Assembly: GCA_009869945.1 (NCBI GenBank)
Contig: WIXG01000058.1
Coordinates: 1-64,000, forward strand
Origin: Mesaphorura yosii
Lineage: Eukaryota; Arthropoda; Collembola; Poduromorpha; Tullbergiidae
DNA length: 64,000 bases
Direction of reading: 5' to 3'
Every line of letters starts with the position of its first letter. Within the stretch, counting starts at the first letter, position 1. Under the pieces are notes generated by a model. It did no database searches. It was not told the DNA's origin and saw only the letters and a program-made list of their open reading frames with translations. The translations under genes were made by a program, and so were the position numbers. Positions 25,785-39,610 of the stretch are shown piece after piece.

Positions 25785-28396
25785 ATGAAGCGTGCAGGAG
25801 CAGCAGGAGGACACAAGAAACTATTTCCTCGTGCTGAAAGCATTCCACCCGGGGAGATTTTAGTGGACCCGTTTAAGAAGGAATGGAAACTAGGAAAGCC
25901 AATCGGTCATGGCGGCTTTGGCGACATTTACTTGGGTAGGTCTTGTCACCTGGAAGCTTCATAGGTGTGGGTTCACCCGGGTCATTTTAAAATGGTTGTT
26001 AACCTAGCACAATTCTTTTATAACAGCTTCACATGAAATCAGTAAACCTGTCAACGAGAAGACAGCCGACTACGTAGTAAAAATTGTAAGTACTATTTCC
26101 ACTTGAGTTGAACTACCTGATGCTCTTATAAACCGACTCCTCAATTTATGACTTTGGTCGATTAAGGAACCTTTGGGAAATGGACCACTGTTCGTCGAAA
26201 ATAACTTCTACATCAGATATGCAAAAGTGGATATGAGTAAGTGGAATTATTCAATCTAGACGCTTGTAAAGAGGCTTTATGTACTGATCCTAATTTCTAA
26301 TTTCGGAAAAATCGTAATTGTAGTTCAACAGTGGAAGAACGAAAGAAAGTTGGACTCATTGGGTATGCCCTGCTTCGTCAGCTCTGGACAACACACCTTC
26401 AGATCGCAGTCGTATCGGTTCATGGTGATTCCTCGTTACGGCCAAGATTTGCATAAAATTATTGAGTCCAAACCTTTGAAGAGATTAAGCTGTCGATCAG
26501 TTCAAGCAGTCGCCCTACAAGTGGTAATTGAAATACTACATTCTAGTAATAATTGTGTTTGTCTGCCCAGAACCTAAGTAAGTAAAAATCACTTTCGATG
26601 TAGATGGACGTATTAGAATACATTCACTCACGAGGTTGTATTCACGCTGACGTTAAGGCGTCTAATCTCCTCCTGGGTTTGGGCAAGAAGGAGCAACTTT
26701 ATCTTGTGGACTACGGGTTGGCATTGAGGTATATGGATACTGAGGGGAGACACGTTGAAAATGCCCCAGACAAACGAAACGCTCATAATGGAACCCTGGA
26801 GTATGCATCAAGGTAATTTCATCATAACTCATCCATCAGGCCCATCTCGGTCATGACTTAATTTCCCATATTTCATACGCAGGGACTCGCACAACGGTTG
26901 CTTTTCTCGTCGAAGTGATCTCGAAATACTCGGTTACAACATGTTGGAATGGCTTTGTGGCAAACTTCCTTGGTCGGGCACTGATCCTCCAACTGTTGTT
27001 CAAAAGCAAAAGGAAACGTTCATGAGCAATATTCAGCTGAAGAAGATTTACATGCCAGATATTATTGGCCTTGAGCTTGTTGAGAAGTATTTAAAATACA
27101 TCGCTGGTCTCCAGTTCGAGCAAGAACCAGACTACAATTACCTCAGACAGCTCCTGAAGAAAGATCTCCCAACTAAAGTTGCAACTTTATACCTCAATGA
27201 TTCCGTTCTTTCACCGAAGAAGCGAGGATCAACCAAATCGAAGACTCAGGTGGACGGAGCAGCCGAAGACGAAGTTGTTAGAAAGAAGATCAAAGTTCCA
27301 GACGATGAGAAGCAGAAGAGGTACGTGATGCATCCGTCTAATCTTTTAATGATCTAACAAACACCTTCCCAAGCAGCCAAGCTTGAAGCTTCAGATACTT
27401 TGCTTATCATCGTTTCATTTCATGCATACTGCATTATTTCAATTACTCCGTTTTTAAATGTAAACAGATCAGTTGGCCATCCGAAAAAGAATGATCAAAC
27501 TTCTTCCAAGAAGCATAAGTGAACCAAACGGACAAGGACATAACTTAACTTCTAAATCCTAATCTTAAATTCCAATTTTGGGGTTCTGACCGCAATTTTC
27601 GCAAAATATTATAAATAAACGAGCATTTATGAAACGAGACATATATTTTAACATGTGCACCTTCTTCATTTACTTCTAAATAAATCAATGAGACAAAAAA
27701 TTAATGAGTCTTGTCTACTTTCTTTATTGCAGGGCAACTCGAACAACTCAGAAAGTAACTAAAAAGTTTAATTGGACAAACGTACTTTCATCCAATCCGG
27801 AAGCAATTATTCGTTCAGCAACTCAAAGCACCGCCTCTCACTCGCCGTCGGAGCCTAAGAATTCACCCTCGAAGTCTCCGATCACAGGAAATATGACTCC
27901 AGCAATGCTTCAGATTTTGGCCAAGAAGAAGGAGAATGTATTCCAGAGCCCTGTCAAAGGTCTCCACTCACCAGTGCAATTTGCAGAAGTAAGAATTTAA
28001 GAATCTTGGCTTGCTTGGGGTTTTATATCTTAATTTGGTATCTAATGATTCTTGATAATGTTATTGCAGGGAACCAGCAAACTCACTCCAGCAATGCAGG
28101 AAGTCCTGATGAGAACCAAGAAGAAGAAATTGAGACGATCATTGTCGATGGCAGATCTGCCCAACGGTCAACTCCTCCAACCTGCACTTCCGCAACCTAT
28201 CCACGCAAACAAACAGAATGGTATTCGCAAGATTAGACCGTTGGGGCCAGTCGCAGAGCCCACGTTCGTTTCACCACTGCCTCCACTGCCCGTTCCTTCG
28301 ACTTCGGCGGCACCTTCACCACCATTTATTCCGTATCTTACCAACGGTATTGCTGAGAGTACTAGACAGGCTCGCTACAATCGTCGAAATAAGTAA
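25785..28396 (+). CDS. VRK1: Vaccinia-related kinase 1 family serine/threonine kinase, long isoform
   Basis: Nuclear kinase family whose members phosphorylate BAF and histone H2A/H3 and act in mitosis and nuclear-envelope dynamics (fly ball/NHK-1, human VRK1). Exons are 25785-25935, 26027-26085, 26167-26236, 26324-26523, 26604-26812, 26883-27320, 27733-27988 and 28070-28396; 569 residues. Kinase features are glycine loop G41-H-G-G-F-G46, K69 in YVVKI, catalytic D176 in HADVKASN, and D196-Y-G in LVDYGLA (VRK proteins have DYG instead of DFG). The family block SRRSDLEILGYNMLEWL (238-254) follows. Residues 340-375 form a basic, probably nuclear-localising linker. The tail has many Ser-Pro sites (413-456) and ends in a Pro-rich stretch. 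An ATTAAA signal lies at 28446. Invertebrate VRK1 proteins with long tails exist (fly NHK-1), so the long form is credible. Confidence 0.93.
27468..27522 (+). CDS. VRK1: Alternative terminal coding exon of VRK1 (short isoform)
   Basis: An acceptor TAAACAG ending at 27467 opens in exactly the phase left by the donor at 27321 (two bases of an Arg codon). It gives 17 further residues rich in Lys, ending KKHK and TGA at 27520-27522. The resulting protein has 393 residues, almost the size of human VRK1 (396), which also ends in a short basic tail. AATAAA at 27614-27619 and again at 27679-27684 would terminate this transcript before the long-form exon at 27733. The long and short forms are therefore mutually exclusive 3' ends. 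Confidence 0.7.
27614..27619 (+). terminator. Internal polyadenylation signal for the short VRK1 isoform
   Basis: AATAAA lies 92 bases past the stop of the short terminal exon and 114 bases before the first long-form tail exon. A second AATAAA follows at 27679-27684. Confidence 0.6.
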
Positions 28397-28445
28397 TTAT
28401 TATTTAGTCGTCGGATCTTAATCTTGCGCGCGCATCTCCACAAGA

Positions 28446-28451
28446 ATTAAA
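28446..28451 (+). terminator. Variant polyadenylation signal for long VRK1 isoform
   Basis: ATTAAA, the commonest variant signal, lies 50 bases after the long-form stop at 28394-28396. I saw no canonical AATAAA in the following 100 bases. Confidence 0.4.
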
Positions 28452-31400
28452 TGTGTTAGTATTCATCACTGGAGCGATATTACATTTACCGTAAGTTAGA
28501 AATTACTTGATTTCTCGTAAGACGAAGACGTGTAAGCCCTGCCGCGATTTAATTATACGTATTTAAGACGTTTTGTAACTTGTAATTTCGATGTAATTCA
28601 ACAATAATTGTATGCGCGTGAAGAGACTGACGTTGTAATACGCTCCGAACAACCAAGATTGAGTAAAAGGCTTTCTGATTCTTAATTGTAAGTCGTAAGT
28701 TAATGCCGCGAATTGGGCAAGCAGTGATTCTCATCCAAGTGTATAATGCATAGCTGATAAGGTTTTTTATCACTAATGTATTTAAGGCAAAGGGTCGCGC
28801 CCGAGCGCGGCGCGAATGAATTAATTTATGCCGCTGCAGTTTTTTATTTATTGCCGAATTTAATACATGTGTGAAGAGGCAGCATTCATTACCCTTAATA
28901 AAATGAAATTCTGGACATTTTTGAAAGCGGGTTGTTCCAGGAAGAGCGTTGACTGACATTTCCAGCACGATTGAGCCTGGAATCTCTTTTTGTTTGCATC
29001 TGCATTATTTCCGAGTTTACCGCAGCCACTAAATACATATTGCATATTACGGTTAAAGCCAGCGCATAATCCCATCCAACAATACCATAATATTTTATGA
29101 CTAGTTCTTAAACCAAACCAGGCTTGGCTTGGCTTGGTACTCGTACATACTTCATACCTTCGTTTGGTTCATACGTTCTTACGTTTAGCTTTAGCATGGC
29201 ACTCACGTATAGTGCACACATTACATTACACCGACTCTGCTAATAATAACAGTAAAGCGAAAGAATCAACTGTGTACACAATACCACACTTATGGCCATA
29301 TATTTACCCATGGACATGTTGCGTCTGCCGCCTGCCGCTGCTTGCATTATTATTGTATTAAACACGTATACGTAAAGAGCGGAGTACCGTAGAGTAGAAC
29401 AGTGCCACAGCATAGGAAAGGTCATTGGCTTTCTCTTGCTTTCTCCAGCCGCTTTCACCACGCACACCGTGCTTGCCTGCCTGCTGTAAACTATTCTTTG
29501 TACTTTTTTAGTTTTATTACCCGAAAAATATGTACGTACAATAAAGCATAGACTTTCACTTATCTCTCGGCAGCCAGCAGCCAGCAGTCAATATTCTTTC
29601 TTTCTCGCGAGGCGACGACGGTCAGTTTGCATTTAAAAGGGAAAGCATCACCATCGCCATCGTCATTCACGGCATTTTAATATTGTTCTGCATCTGCACT
29701 GCTCCGCTCGTAATGTAATAGAATGTCCACGTCCATGGTCCATATGGAATGGATTGTTAGTAGACGCAGTTTCAGTTTTAGTTGTCGCAGTCGTAGTCAT
29801 AACCTGCTTTCACTGCTTTCCCTGTAAAGTTTTTGGATTTAAATCATTTCAAATGCTGAATGCCGTGATGCCCTGCTCTGCTCTGCTCGTGGGAGTATTA
29901 TATTAATCCTTCTTTTCTTTCGCTATGCTGCGAGCATTCGCCATTCGCATTCACGTTGGCACTTGCACTCGCACTTCTTTCAGGCAGACTTCATCCAGCT
30001 AATGGTTAGATTAGGCATAAGCCTAGGCCGAGACTATCCTGGCGGCTCGAGCGGTGAAAGTGTAACCTGGCTTTCTTTTCATTTCAGAGCACGACCGAAA
30101 GCAGGAGAGAATATCCAGCCGGTAAGGCAGGCACACCAGTGAGGTTCACATTGCAGTGCACTAATATTATAAAGTTTCTATTGAAAAATTTAACAACTCC
30201 CAACGGTACATTTCTTTACCATTCTAGTCTGAGTCTTCAGCCGTGTGGCCCTCCCTGCTGCCTTATGCTTCATGCACGTTTAATAGATTTGTTAATACGC
30301 CCCGCATTGTTGTAATAGCCATGTAGATTACGAACAAATCTTTTAGATTCAGATAAAAGAAAGTACTTTTCCTTTCCATACTGCTTGGGTTGCGTTGCGC
30401 CACGTTTCCTTAAGGAGGGCATTAATATGAATTCGTAATGCTCTTGTTTCATCTTCCTCATTCGTCACTGCACGCTTTTTTCTTTTCTTGCCGCCTACGC
30501 CACCTTGACTCCTTGCGTTTCTTGAAGGAAATGACCACAGCCTTCATGACATGGCCAAACAACCAAGAGCAGTAGAAATTTGTACAAAGCTTCATTATGA
30601 CAAGCCTGAACTCTGAAAGGCTTTAAGACATGAAAGTGAGGGTTATAATTAAGTAAATATCGAAATGCTGAGCTGAGTCGTTCGTTTGCTATTGAAATAA
30701 TGGCGGTTCATTATTTCTCTGTTTAGTCCGCAGATGTGTTGAAGCCGGTAACGTACAGGACTCACCAGTAATTCGTGCTTGCTTGAATCTTGGACAAACG
30801 TCCACTTTAAGACTTGACTCTAACCCCATAATAATGTCATAATCATAATTCTTCATAATGAACGGCGAGGATCAAACATGATGATAATTATAAGGTCCAA
30901 AAATAAAAATAGATTAGGATGGATAGCTATAATCGTCGACTGCACCTTCGGTCGCGTCGTAATCGTAAAAATAGCCAATTTAGTTAATAACTGGGTTCGA
31001 GTGGCTGATAAGCCGAAGCATCCACGCTGCAATTAATCAATTCAAAAGAAGTAATAGTAATAATATAAAAATGAATATCAGGAACTTAACCTCTCAGGAG
31101 TAAGAACGGGAACCACTGGCACTGCTTTTCATGGTCTCTCAAGCGTACAAGATGAGGACAGCACTTGAAAATCGTTACTCGGCCGTCCCGGCCTCGTTAC
31201 CGTTACGCCACGCCACCGGATTACGATGCCATGAAAATCGAATCGACCAATATTATTAGAGAACAGGGAAATGAATCTTCGTAATAGATTTCCCTGTCGC
31301 TTCGTGCGCTGAGCACTGAGCGTTACAGAAAGTTGACTTGACTTTCCCTAAGCTTGCCAGTGCAATGCGAAAACATGATGCATGCATACGTTCAGATTTC

Positions 31401-32310
31401 GATTTGTTCCCATTATTGCCTACTGCGTGCGTCTTCCAAGCGTCGAGAAGCGAACAGCGAAAGAGAAGAGAAAAAGAAGCAGTCTATCATATTCGCCCTT
31501 TGCCAAGGCATTCTGCATATTTTCATCACTGTCTTGACTTGAGCCGGAGCTCCCTGCTTGGATTTTCTTTTTTGCAGAAGATTTCCATTGAAAGCACTTC
31601 ACTTCACTTTGCATTTCTCCATCTTCAAAAGTCTAAACTAAATCCTTCCCTGTCGTTCGCGTCATCGTCATCTTTTCGTTTTCTTTCTCGAGACTCGAGG
31701 CTCGACTACGAGTACGCGTACGCCCGCATTGAGCATTGCATATGGTCTTCATATAAAATGTATGTGCACTAAGTCTTGTGCGTACACTGACTGGGACTCT
31801 CGGACGACGGACGGCGGACTGGACGTGGACCTGATGGTCAATAATAAGGCAAATATCCATTTGGGGTTCTGTTGACTTTTCAGGATTACGTTTCTCTCTC
31901 GGAAAACTTTCTCCCATTTTCCTCCCTTGCAAGCAGGCAGGCAGGCAGCCGGGCATGGGCACGGCTGACTTTCAGTCTTTATGGGTTGCACTGCCATCGC
32001 CGCTGCACGATTCTAGTCGTCTAGTCTTCTTTCATCATTATGCGATGGCGTGCCCACGAAACGAATGAAACGAGAACGCGACTCGCCAGTTTTGAATTGA
32101 ATATCATTTTTGTTATCTTGTACTCGTCTTTCTCTTTCAGGCAAGAGCCTAGTGAAAACCATCAGCCATCGACCATCAACTCGAGTTAGGCCCAGGCGAG
32201 GTCATGTGTCATACGCGGCTGGCTGAACTGTTCGCCTCCGTAAAAGCTATAATTATCTCCGTAATATAAGATTATATTACATTAACTCATGCATCATTGC
32301 GGCCAAGTCA

Positions 32311-32330
32311 GGCAGGCAGGCAGGCAGGCA
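32311..32330. repeat. Tetranucleotide microsatellite (GGCA)n
   Basis: Five perfect GGCA units, continuing imperfectly as AGCAGGGAGG. A shorter run of the same unit is at about 31930-31950. Both lie in gene-free DNA. Confidence 0.85.
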
Positions 32331-35300
32331 AGCAGGGAGGCACGACATGGCGGAGAAGACGAAGTCGAGTCAAGTCAGTAAGTGATACTATACGGTACGA
32401 TAGCATAGTGCGTGATAGCACACCGTAGACTCGCGAGATAACTTTTCCTCTGCCCACACGTAATGTAATGTAAGAAAATACGACCACTGAATTTTTGACT
32501 TTAACTTTTACTTTCGCCGGCAAAGGAACCTCAACCACTCTTAAAACCGCGGTAGTGCTCTCTCGAACATCATAATGATATTGATTCTGGGCATATTATA
32601 TTTGTTCATTTATTTAAGTAAGTACGCAGTAGTGACGTGATGGCAGGATTGTACGAGTAATGGAGAAAGAGGTTCCTGGATTCGATATTGAGAATTCAGA
32701 CCCGAATGGTAGCCAAATAATGGAAATGGCAGACAAAATGTGGATATCAGTTCCACTATCATTTACTCGACACAATGAGAAACTGCCATTGAGAAATGAT
32801 AGAGTAATAATAGACTCGAGTCACTCTGCGGCTGCCAGGATGCGGGCGAACGACGGACGACGAAGGAAGACCGGCAGAGACAGCGGCACGGCAACCCTGC
32901 CCTTTAAAAGTCACACGACCCGTGAAATATGAGCCGAGCCGTAAAACAATGCCGGCTCCTATTCTGTTCTGCTCTGCTGTACCGCGCCACGCCACGCCAT
33001 GGCTATGATGTTCTTCGATGATGTGTGGTTTCAAATCCTCAAGTTTACACTGCTCTGCTGTGTTCTGCTCTGCGTGGCATGTCGAGGCGAGGTCGACGAT
33101 GTCAGCCACATTGGAATCAATTAGAGTCAATCCGAGCCCGGCCAGACGAAGGTTAAGGCGAAAGAGAAGAAGCTGTGTCTTGCCATACCGTGCAGTGCGA
33201 CGAGATGGAGTGAAAGCACAATCCTGGCAGGAGCAGCAGTAGTCTTGGAAGGCTTTAAATACAGGCAGGCAAGGACTCGAGTTAACAAGCCGGGTTTGGG
33301 TTTACCATGCGAAGTAATGGCTACATGATGATGATTTAGGAGTACATTAAAATTTTTGCTGACTCGCTGCCTGTCTCGTCGCAACGCTTAGCTTAGCTCG
33401 TTACTGTTACTCGTTAAGGTTTCAGGCACTTTTTATCATGTTTTTATAAGGTGAAAATGCGTGTATTCAAATCCTGCATGAAACTTGCTGCTGCCCCTAC
33501 ATCGAACCTGGCAAAATGCAAAATGTAGCAGTCACAATTCAGAAATTTCCCATTTTTGAGGGCGGTGGTGGTATCATTAGTTTTTGCTGGATGCGTTGAG
33601 TCAAAAATCAATTTCAAATGCTCTGCCAGCGGAGTGGAGAGCGAGCAAAGAATGAATTAATACTAGGCTGCTGTATGCAAAGTGAAGTCGATCTTGCAGT
33701 TGGGGAGGAAAGAGAAAAATGCTCGACCGACTCGGTTCACTAGGAAATTAGAGACTGTCAATTAGACATTCAGCCTGTGTGTGGTGTACGTTGTGGCTAG
33801 GCTGTGCACTTCACGTTCTCTTGCCTGGCCTGAACAAGCTACTCGAGGCTTCTCGATGGCAATAGGCAAGCTCTCAGATTTCTTTCTTTTTCATTCCGAT
33901 TTCAGTGTTTACGTTCATTACCCTGTCCAGCCGCGTTTCTGTGTTTTCTCGCCATAAAAGATTACTTCATAGAACTGAACTCTGAATGCTGAACCAGAGC
34001 GATGGATTTTTTCATTACGACATGCCAAATGCCAAATGAAGCGTGCGTGCGAGCTGCGAACAGCTAACAGGAAATGCACGGCTTGCATTCAAATCATTAT
34101 CGTTATCATGTCATGAACTGATTTCAAATTGTCATTAGCGGTTGAATCATCGATCATTAATGATATGCGATGATTATTAAGCAATACTCGAGTTCTTTTC
34201 ACTCCGCAGCAGCATTTACAGCAGTTCACGACCTTTTCTGTTTTGCCAGATGCAGCCCACCAAAATCGCAATTCACACTCAACTCAACTGCAAGTAATTA
34301 TAATCAAAATGAGGAGAGACGCTTCGAGCATTCAATCTGTACACCGGCACTTGTCAGAATTTATTTGTATTCAGCTTGCACTTCTGGCCTGCTCACGTGC
34401 CAATGATGTCGATGCTTTTGCCGTTATTATTCATTTGCTCATTCAAGTGTAAAATATTTTGTGTATTCTAATTTGTATTGAAACTAAACCCTTTTATGCT
34501 CACGCTGTCTAATGTGCACTGGCATTCATTATGCATGCATATTCATGCATGTCTCTCTTTCACGCGTAACTTGGCAGGCAGGGCGCTCCCGCTTGCTTTT
34601 GTGTATTTCTGCCTTTTCTGCATTTCTCTTGCTGTTTCGCCTGCCTTTGCCTTTCCCGTTTTGGAAATGATGTATTAAGTACAGGATGAGAAAATGATAA
34701 TAAATCAATGTGTAATGTAAAACCATGAATTTGTAGTCAACCAGCCAGCCGCACTTTGTGTTTAGTGTTTTGTGCCATGCATGCATTCATTCATGTGTCT
34801 AGTTAAAACTCATTTTATGTGCCTGCCTGACTGCCTTTGTAGCTCGCAATTTTATGCCGTCATGCCAAGTGTAAAGGATTTGTAATGATAATAGCAGGTT
34901 TGAAAGTCAATTCATAGTCGAGCTGGTTTCTGTTGCTTTGCTGTTGCTGGTTTGACGTTGATACAAATTACGTGTTTTGTGTAAAAGCAATATCCACTTT
35001 ATACTTGCATCGGCTATCTGGCCTGCGTGAAAGTTGAGCATTACTCGCGCCACGCATTACTCCAGTAAAAGTACATTGATTAAAACTCTCGTTCGCTCGC
35101 TACTTTGCTACTCATACCTACTAATAAATTAGTTAAATCATTGCATCGCATCGTGGAGGATTCTCATGCGCACAAGCTGAACTAGCAAAAACGGACAGGG
35201 ACTTTGAAGCACATGAGACTGAGACGAGAAGAAAAAAGTCGAACGAACCTCTAAAAAAAATCTACTAAATTAACTTTCCACGATTACATGGATTAATTAC

Positions 35301-38300
35301 TTTCTCCAACCTTTTCCTCGTTCGCGTTCCCAGGCCATGTGCATCCTCTGCTATCTGTTTTAGCTTAGCTTAGCCTTACCTGCCACTGCCACTGTGCTTT
35401 CGCTTGGTCCTATTTTTGCACTGCTGCTCTGACTAAAAAGTTTGTAATAGACAACCAATGTAAATACAAAGTAATTAAATACCATGTCAAAAGTTAGGCT
35501 GCACTGCAGCTCCGTGGCTCATCAAATAGGCCGCTGGATCGCTGAATCGTGGGATACATTAGATTAATTGAATTTAGTCAGAAATAGGCTCGTGTCATTA
35601 CACATGTCCGACAATGAATGAAATGAATGAAATAAGATACAAGCAATTGAAACTGACCACGCATGATGCATCCATACATGCATGACATCAATCTGGAAGG
35701 CGTTTAGTATTCATTCAAAATGGAATCAAATCTATACACAGCCTTCAAAGATTTCTTACTTCTTCTAGCATAATTCACTCTTTATAATAATTCACAGTCT
35801 TCAGTTAAATTACGACATTAAATAAAACGCATTCTTTTAGCAGCGAATTAGTAACTCTTATCAACATCAATTTTAGTACTGTTAAGTGTAAAACTTTGCT
35901 CTTAAAGAAACTGAATGCAAACACCGAATCAATAAAAGAAAAGTGCTGGCTATTAATTCAATAAACCAAACCAAATTACTAGACACTACTGCTTGTCAAT
36001 GCAGAAAGCAAGCAGTGAATTACAGACACGCGACACTTTATTCAATAGAAAGCAGTGCATGAGCTAAAAGATACACTGTTCAAAGAAAGTTCAGCAGTTC
36101 ACATATGACACTGCTGAACAACTGCGACTGTCTCGAGCAAACTTTCACCCCGCGTCGCGCAGCGTGCGTTACTTTTCCCATAAGTCAAGCAGGGTAGAAG
36201 CAGAGTCATTGCAATACAATACAAGCAATTTGGGTAATTTATATGGAGTGTATCGCCCGCTTCCCATACGCTATCGCTAGAATAGGAAATTCCATTTCCA
36301 TCTCATTGAATTTGATTAGAGAAGTAAGTTAAGTAGAAATTAGGATAGGAAACAATGCATAGCAATGCGTGTGGCGCGGCGAGACGGACGGCGAGAATCG
36401 GCGTGCTACGTGGCCGTGGCAGAAAAGTTTGGCTGCCCATGAATCTATTAAAAGTTTATTTTTCACTTGTCTTCTGCCATTTGCCGTGCATTGCATTGCA
36501 TTAGAATCATCCCGCTGTTGGCTGTTGGTAGAGTCTGTATTGCTTCTACTTCTACTTCTGCAGACGTCGAGACAGCAATGGCGAAGCATTGCTGCATTGA
36601 TGAGACCGCACATTCCGCACCACAGCCTCGAGCTCGCAACTCGCATTGAGTCTGCTCTGGCGAAATTTATGAACGGATAATTTCTCTTTATCTTTCCACA
36701 AACAGCGTGAGCAGCATCATCGCGGTGGGTGAGGAGAAAGAGTTGGTTGAGAGAAATACTGCGCTTAGATTTCTTTTATCTTCCGCATCTATTGGAATTC
36801 CGGTGCTCATTGATTTCAGCATTAAAAATGCCAGTGATGGAATGTATTGTGCTTTGAATAGGCAAATGCTCTTCCGATGCCGAGCAGAGTCAGCCACGCG
36901 TGTGCCACCGTTTCTCTTCTCATCATCGGGTCATGATTATTTATATGATTTATTTTTATTTTGTGCACTCTGGTATTTTGCCCCCCAAAATTAAATGAGC
37001 GTAAATGCTAAAGTGTACGTGTACGTACGTACGAGCCATATTGTGGTAAACTATACGTAAGTAAAGGCCATGCCGGCCATAATGCGAATACGAATACGCG
37101 CGGAGTGTGAAAAGGAAAAGCGAATTGAGATTCGATATGATATTATTGATATAATTTGATCTTCGCCTTTGGTCTGCTGAGAGCATTGAAGTCTTACGCG
37201 TGCGGGTGCGAGAAACCGAGAAATGAGCGCGAGCAGGCAAGATGTGTGAAAGGAAATGAAAGAAGAGAGGAAGAATGCATGGTTGGTTAGACGCGGCCAC
37301 GCGCGGCGTGGTGGCGGCAGCGCAAGAAGTGCTGTACCGGCTGGTTATGGTATGATATGTGTTGTTTTAGGCGTAACTAATTATTATTGAGACTCAATCA
37401 AATTTCCACCAAAAGTTGTACGGTCTTGACCGAGTCCTGCCTTGTTGGCACATTAAATACATTTAAGTGGACAGGAAGGAGGGTCTTTCCGTCTGTGGGC
37501 AATGAACGGGAAACAAGAGAACTCGAGCCCGAGTCTGACAGTAAAGAAGCCCACAAGTGCCAAAGTGAAACTACAAGAAAGAGACATTCACGTTCACACA
37601 GAACACATTCGCATGGAGAAAGTACGCAAGAGAAAGCAACGGCAGGCGGGCCGGTGACCCAACCCAAAGAGTCCGTGATATATTGCACTGCATTTAGAAT
37701 ATCATGAACATAAAGAGCGACCAAACAGAGAGTGAAAAACCAAAGAAAGGCCATGTAAGTCATTTAGCCAGTTTGGTTGCGTATAAAAGTCATTTTATCA
37801 GTTTACCAGTTCGAGTTCGCAACTGATTAGAATGAAATCAGGCACGTTAGACCAAGCCAGTCTCGTCGTCGTGTCCATTGCAGAGTTCAATTTTTGGAAT
37901 CAATGTACAAAATACAAACGTGGCGATGCCCTCATTTGCTTCACGAATCTCTGTCTGCTTTCTCCCGCAATCTTTATGCCCCCTTGCCTGCCTGCCTGTA
38001 CTCTACTTTATTAGCCACGCTCATAAAAGCGAAAGTAAAAAAAGGCGTAGTCCATCCAGACCAAACCACCACTATCAACAGCAGAACTTCAGTGCAGGCA
38101 CTGCTTTGCTTTAATAGGGCACTTACAACATATTGTGAGTAAAGTCACACTTTCCGCTGGCGTTGCCATTTGCCTCGTGCGAGCACGCGCTAAGAGCCAG
38201 TGAATGCGAATATTCCATTTCGTTCACTCCAGCAGTCTTCAGCTTTCAGCAGCCTTTCAGCTTCTTCCACGACGAATAGTCTACTTTAGTCTACTTCTTC

Positions 38301-39583
38301 TATTAATAATACCGTTTACATTTCCAGCCATATGTTTGCATATTGTCTTGAATCACGATGCACGAAGCACATGCACATGTACTTTCGCGAACACGTACAT
38401 AAGCGCTGTGACTGTGCTAAGCAACGCAGATCCTTCGTCCTTTCCGTCCACGCCACGTTAATGTTAATAGATTCGTACGTATCAGAAGTAAAAATACACG
38501 TTCCTCTTAAGAGACGGTTGTTGTAAGATAAGCAAAGTTAAGCCAAGTCAGAAACACTCAGAAAAATGCATAGACTGAAATCTGTGCTGTGGGCGCGTGA
38601 CGCGTGACTTTCCACCATAAAACGGGTCGTGATGGATTAGGACATTGGGAAAAGTGAAATAAGCGAGAGTGCATGCAAACGCGAAGCGCAGCGAAGAGCA
38701 CGCTTATGAGTACCTGGCGTAATTTTTGTGCTCATAACATAACGCCCAGTCGCATGAAAGAGAGATAGTAAAAATAGATAGCGAATAGCAGAGTCGAGAT
38801 ACACAGAATTACGAAATAACGAAATATTATGAGATTGAAAGAAAGTTGGTTTACTCGAAAGTGGATTCGATGGATAGATAAATGATGGCTTTCATGCGAG
38901 CCTCGCGCGTGTTGACTTGACTTTCTCCATGCACGTGTACGTACATATTCACATTTTATAACATTTTGCATCGCATCACATCGCATTCCAAGAAGCACAT
39001 AAAAGTCATATTATTCTGAAATGGAGGAGACAAGAGACAAGACAAAGGCAAAGTGCGCAAGATTCCGGCTGAAACTCATGCCAAGCAGTCAGGCTTGAAT
39101 ACAATGAACCTGGCCGTTGTTACTGAAATGGTGCGATGACTGAAGCTGAAAGCAAGGGAAAGTGTGCCCTGCCTTGCGTTGCGTTGTTGTACGTAGTAAA
39201 TGAGGTATTTTCTAAATGTCATCCTGACTTAAAAGGTTGTCGGGGTAATGATTCGTGTCTCACTCTTCATTTTCATTACTCTCTTCTCTTCGCTCCTAGC
39301 AAAGCAAAACAACGCAACGGCTCGGCTTAAGTAAATACTTAATACAATACTTGCTTACAAGCTTTGTATTTTACAAAATTATATTTCGGATCCTATAAAA
39401 TGCCGTGTCGTGGCCGGGCTGTAAAACTCTTGAGCTTGTGCGCTAAGCACTAGAAAAGAGGAGACGAGAGCTGTTGATCCGATCCATTGCCTTATATTTT
39501 GTCCTGCTTTGCCTCTTGTCTGCCTTTGGCCTGGCCTGGCTTTGTACGTGCATAAGTTTATCATCACATCAGGAAAACATCAC

Positions 39584-39610
39584 GAAAAGTAAAAGCAAAA
39601 GCAAAGGCAA
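39584..39610. repeat. Imperfect AAAAGC hexamer run
   Basis: Short tandem of AAAAGT/AAAAGC/AAAGGC units. The same unit recurs at 46187-46210 and, as its complement, at many places in the gene-free region. Confidence 0.7.

Noticed and set aside
28549-28968. 139-codon frame, minus strand, just after VRK1
   Set aside because: No family resemblance and no splice or polyadenylation context.
30994-31000. GGTTCGA, part of a tRNA B-box-like word
   Set aside because: No A-box at the right distance and no cloverleaf can be drawn; no tRNA gene was found in the window.
31338-31772. 144-codon frame, plus strand
   Set aside because: Competing frames on both strands and composition driven by short repeats; no domain.
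32311-32340. Tandem repeat considered as an array with spacers
   Set aside because: Plain tetranucleotide microsatellite in eukaryotic DNA; no spacers, not a CRISPR array.
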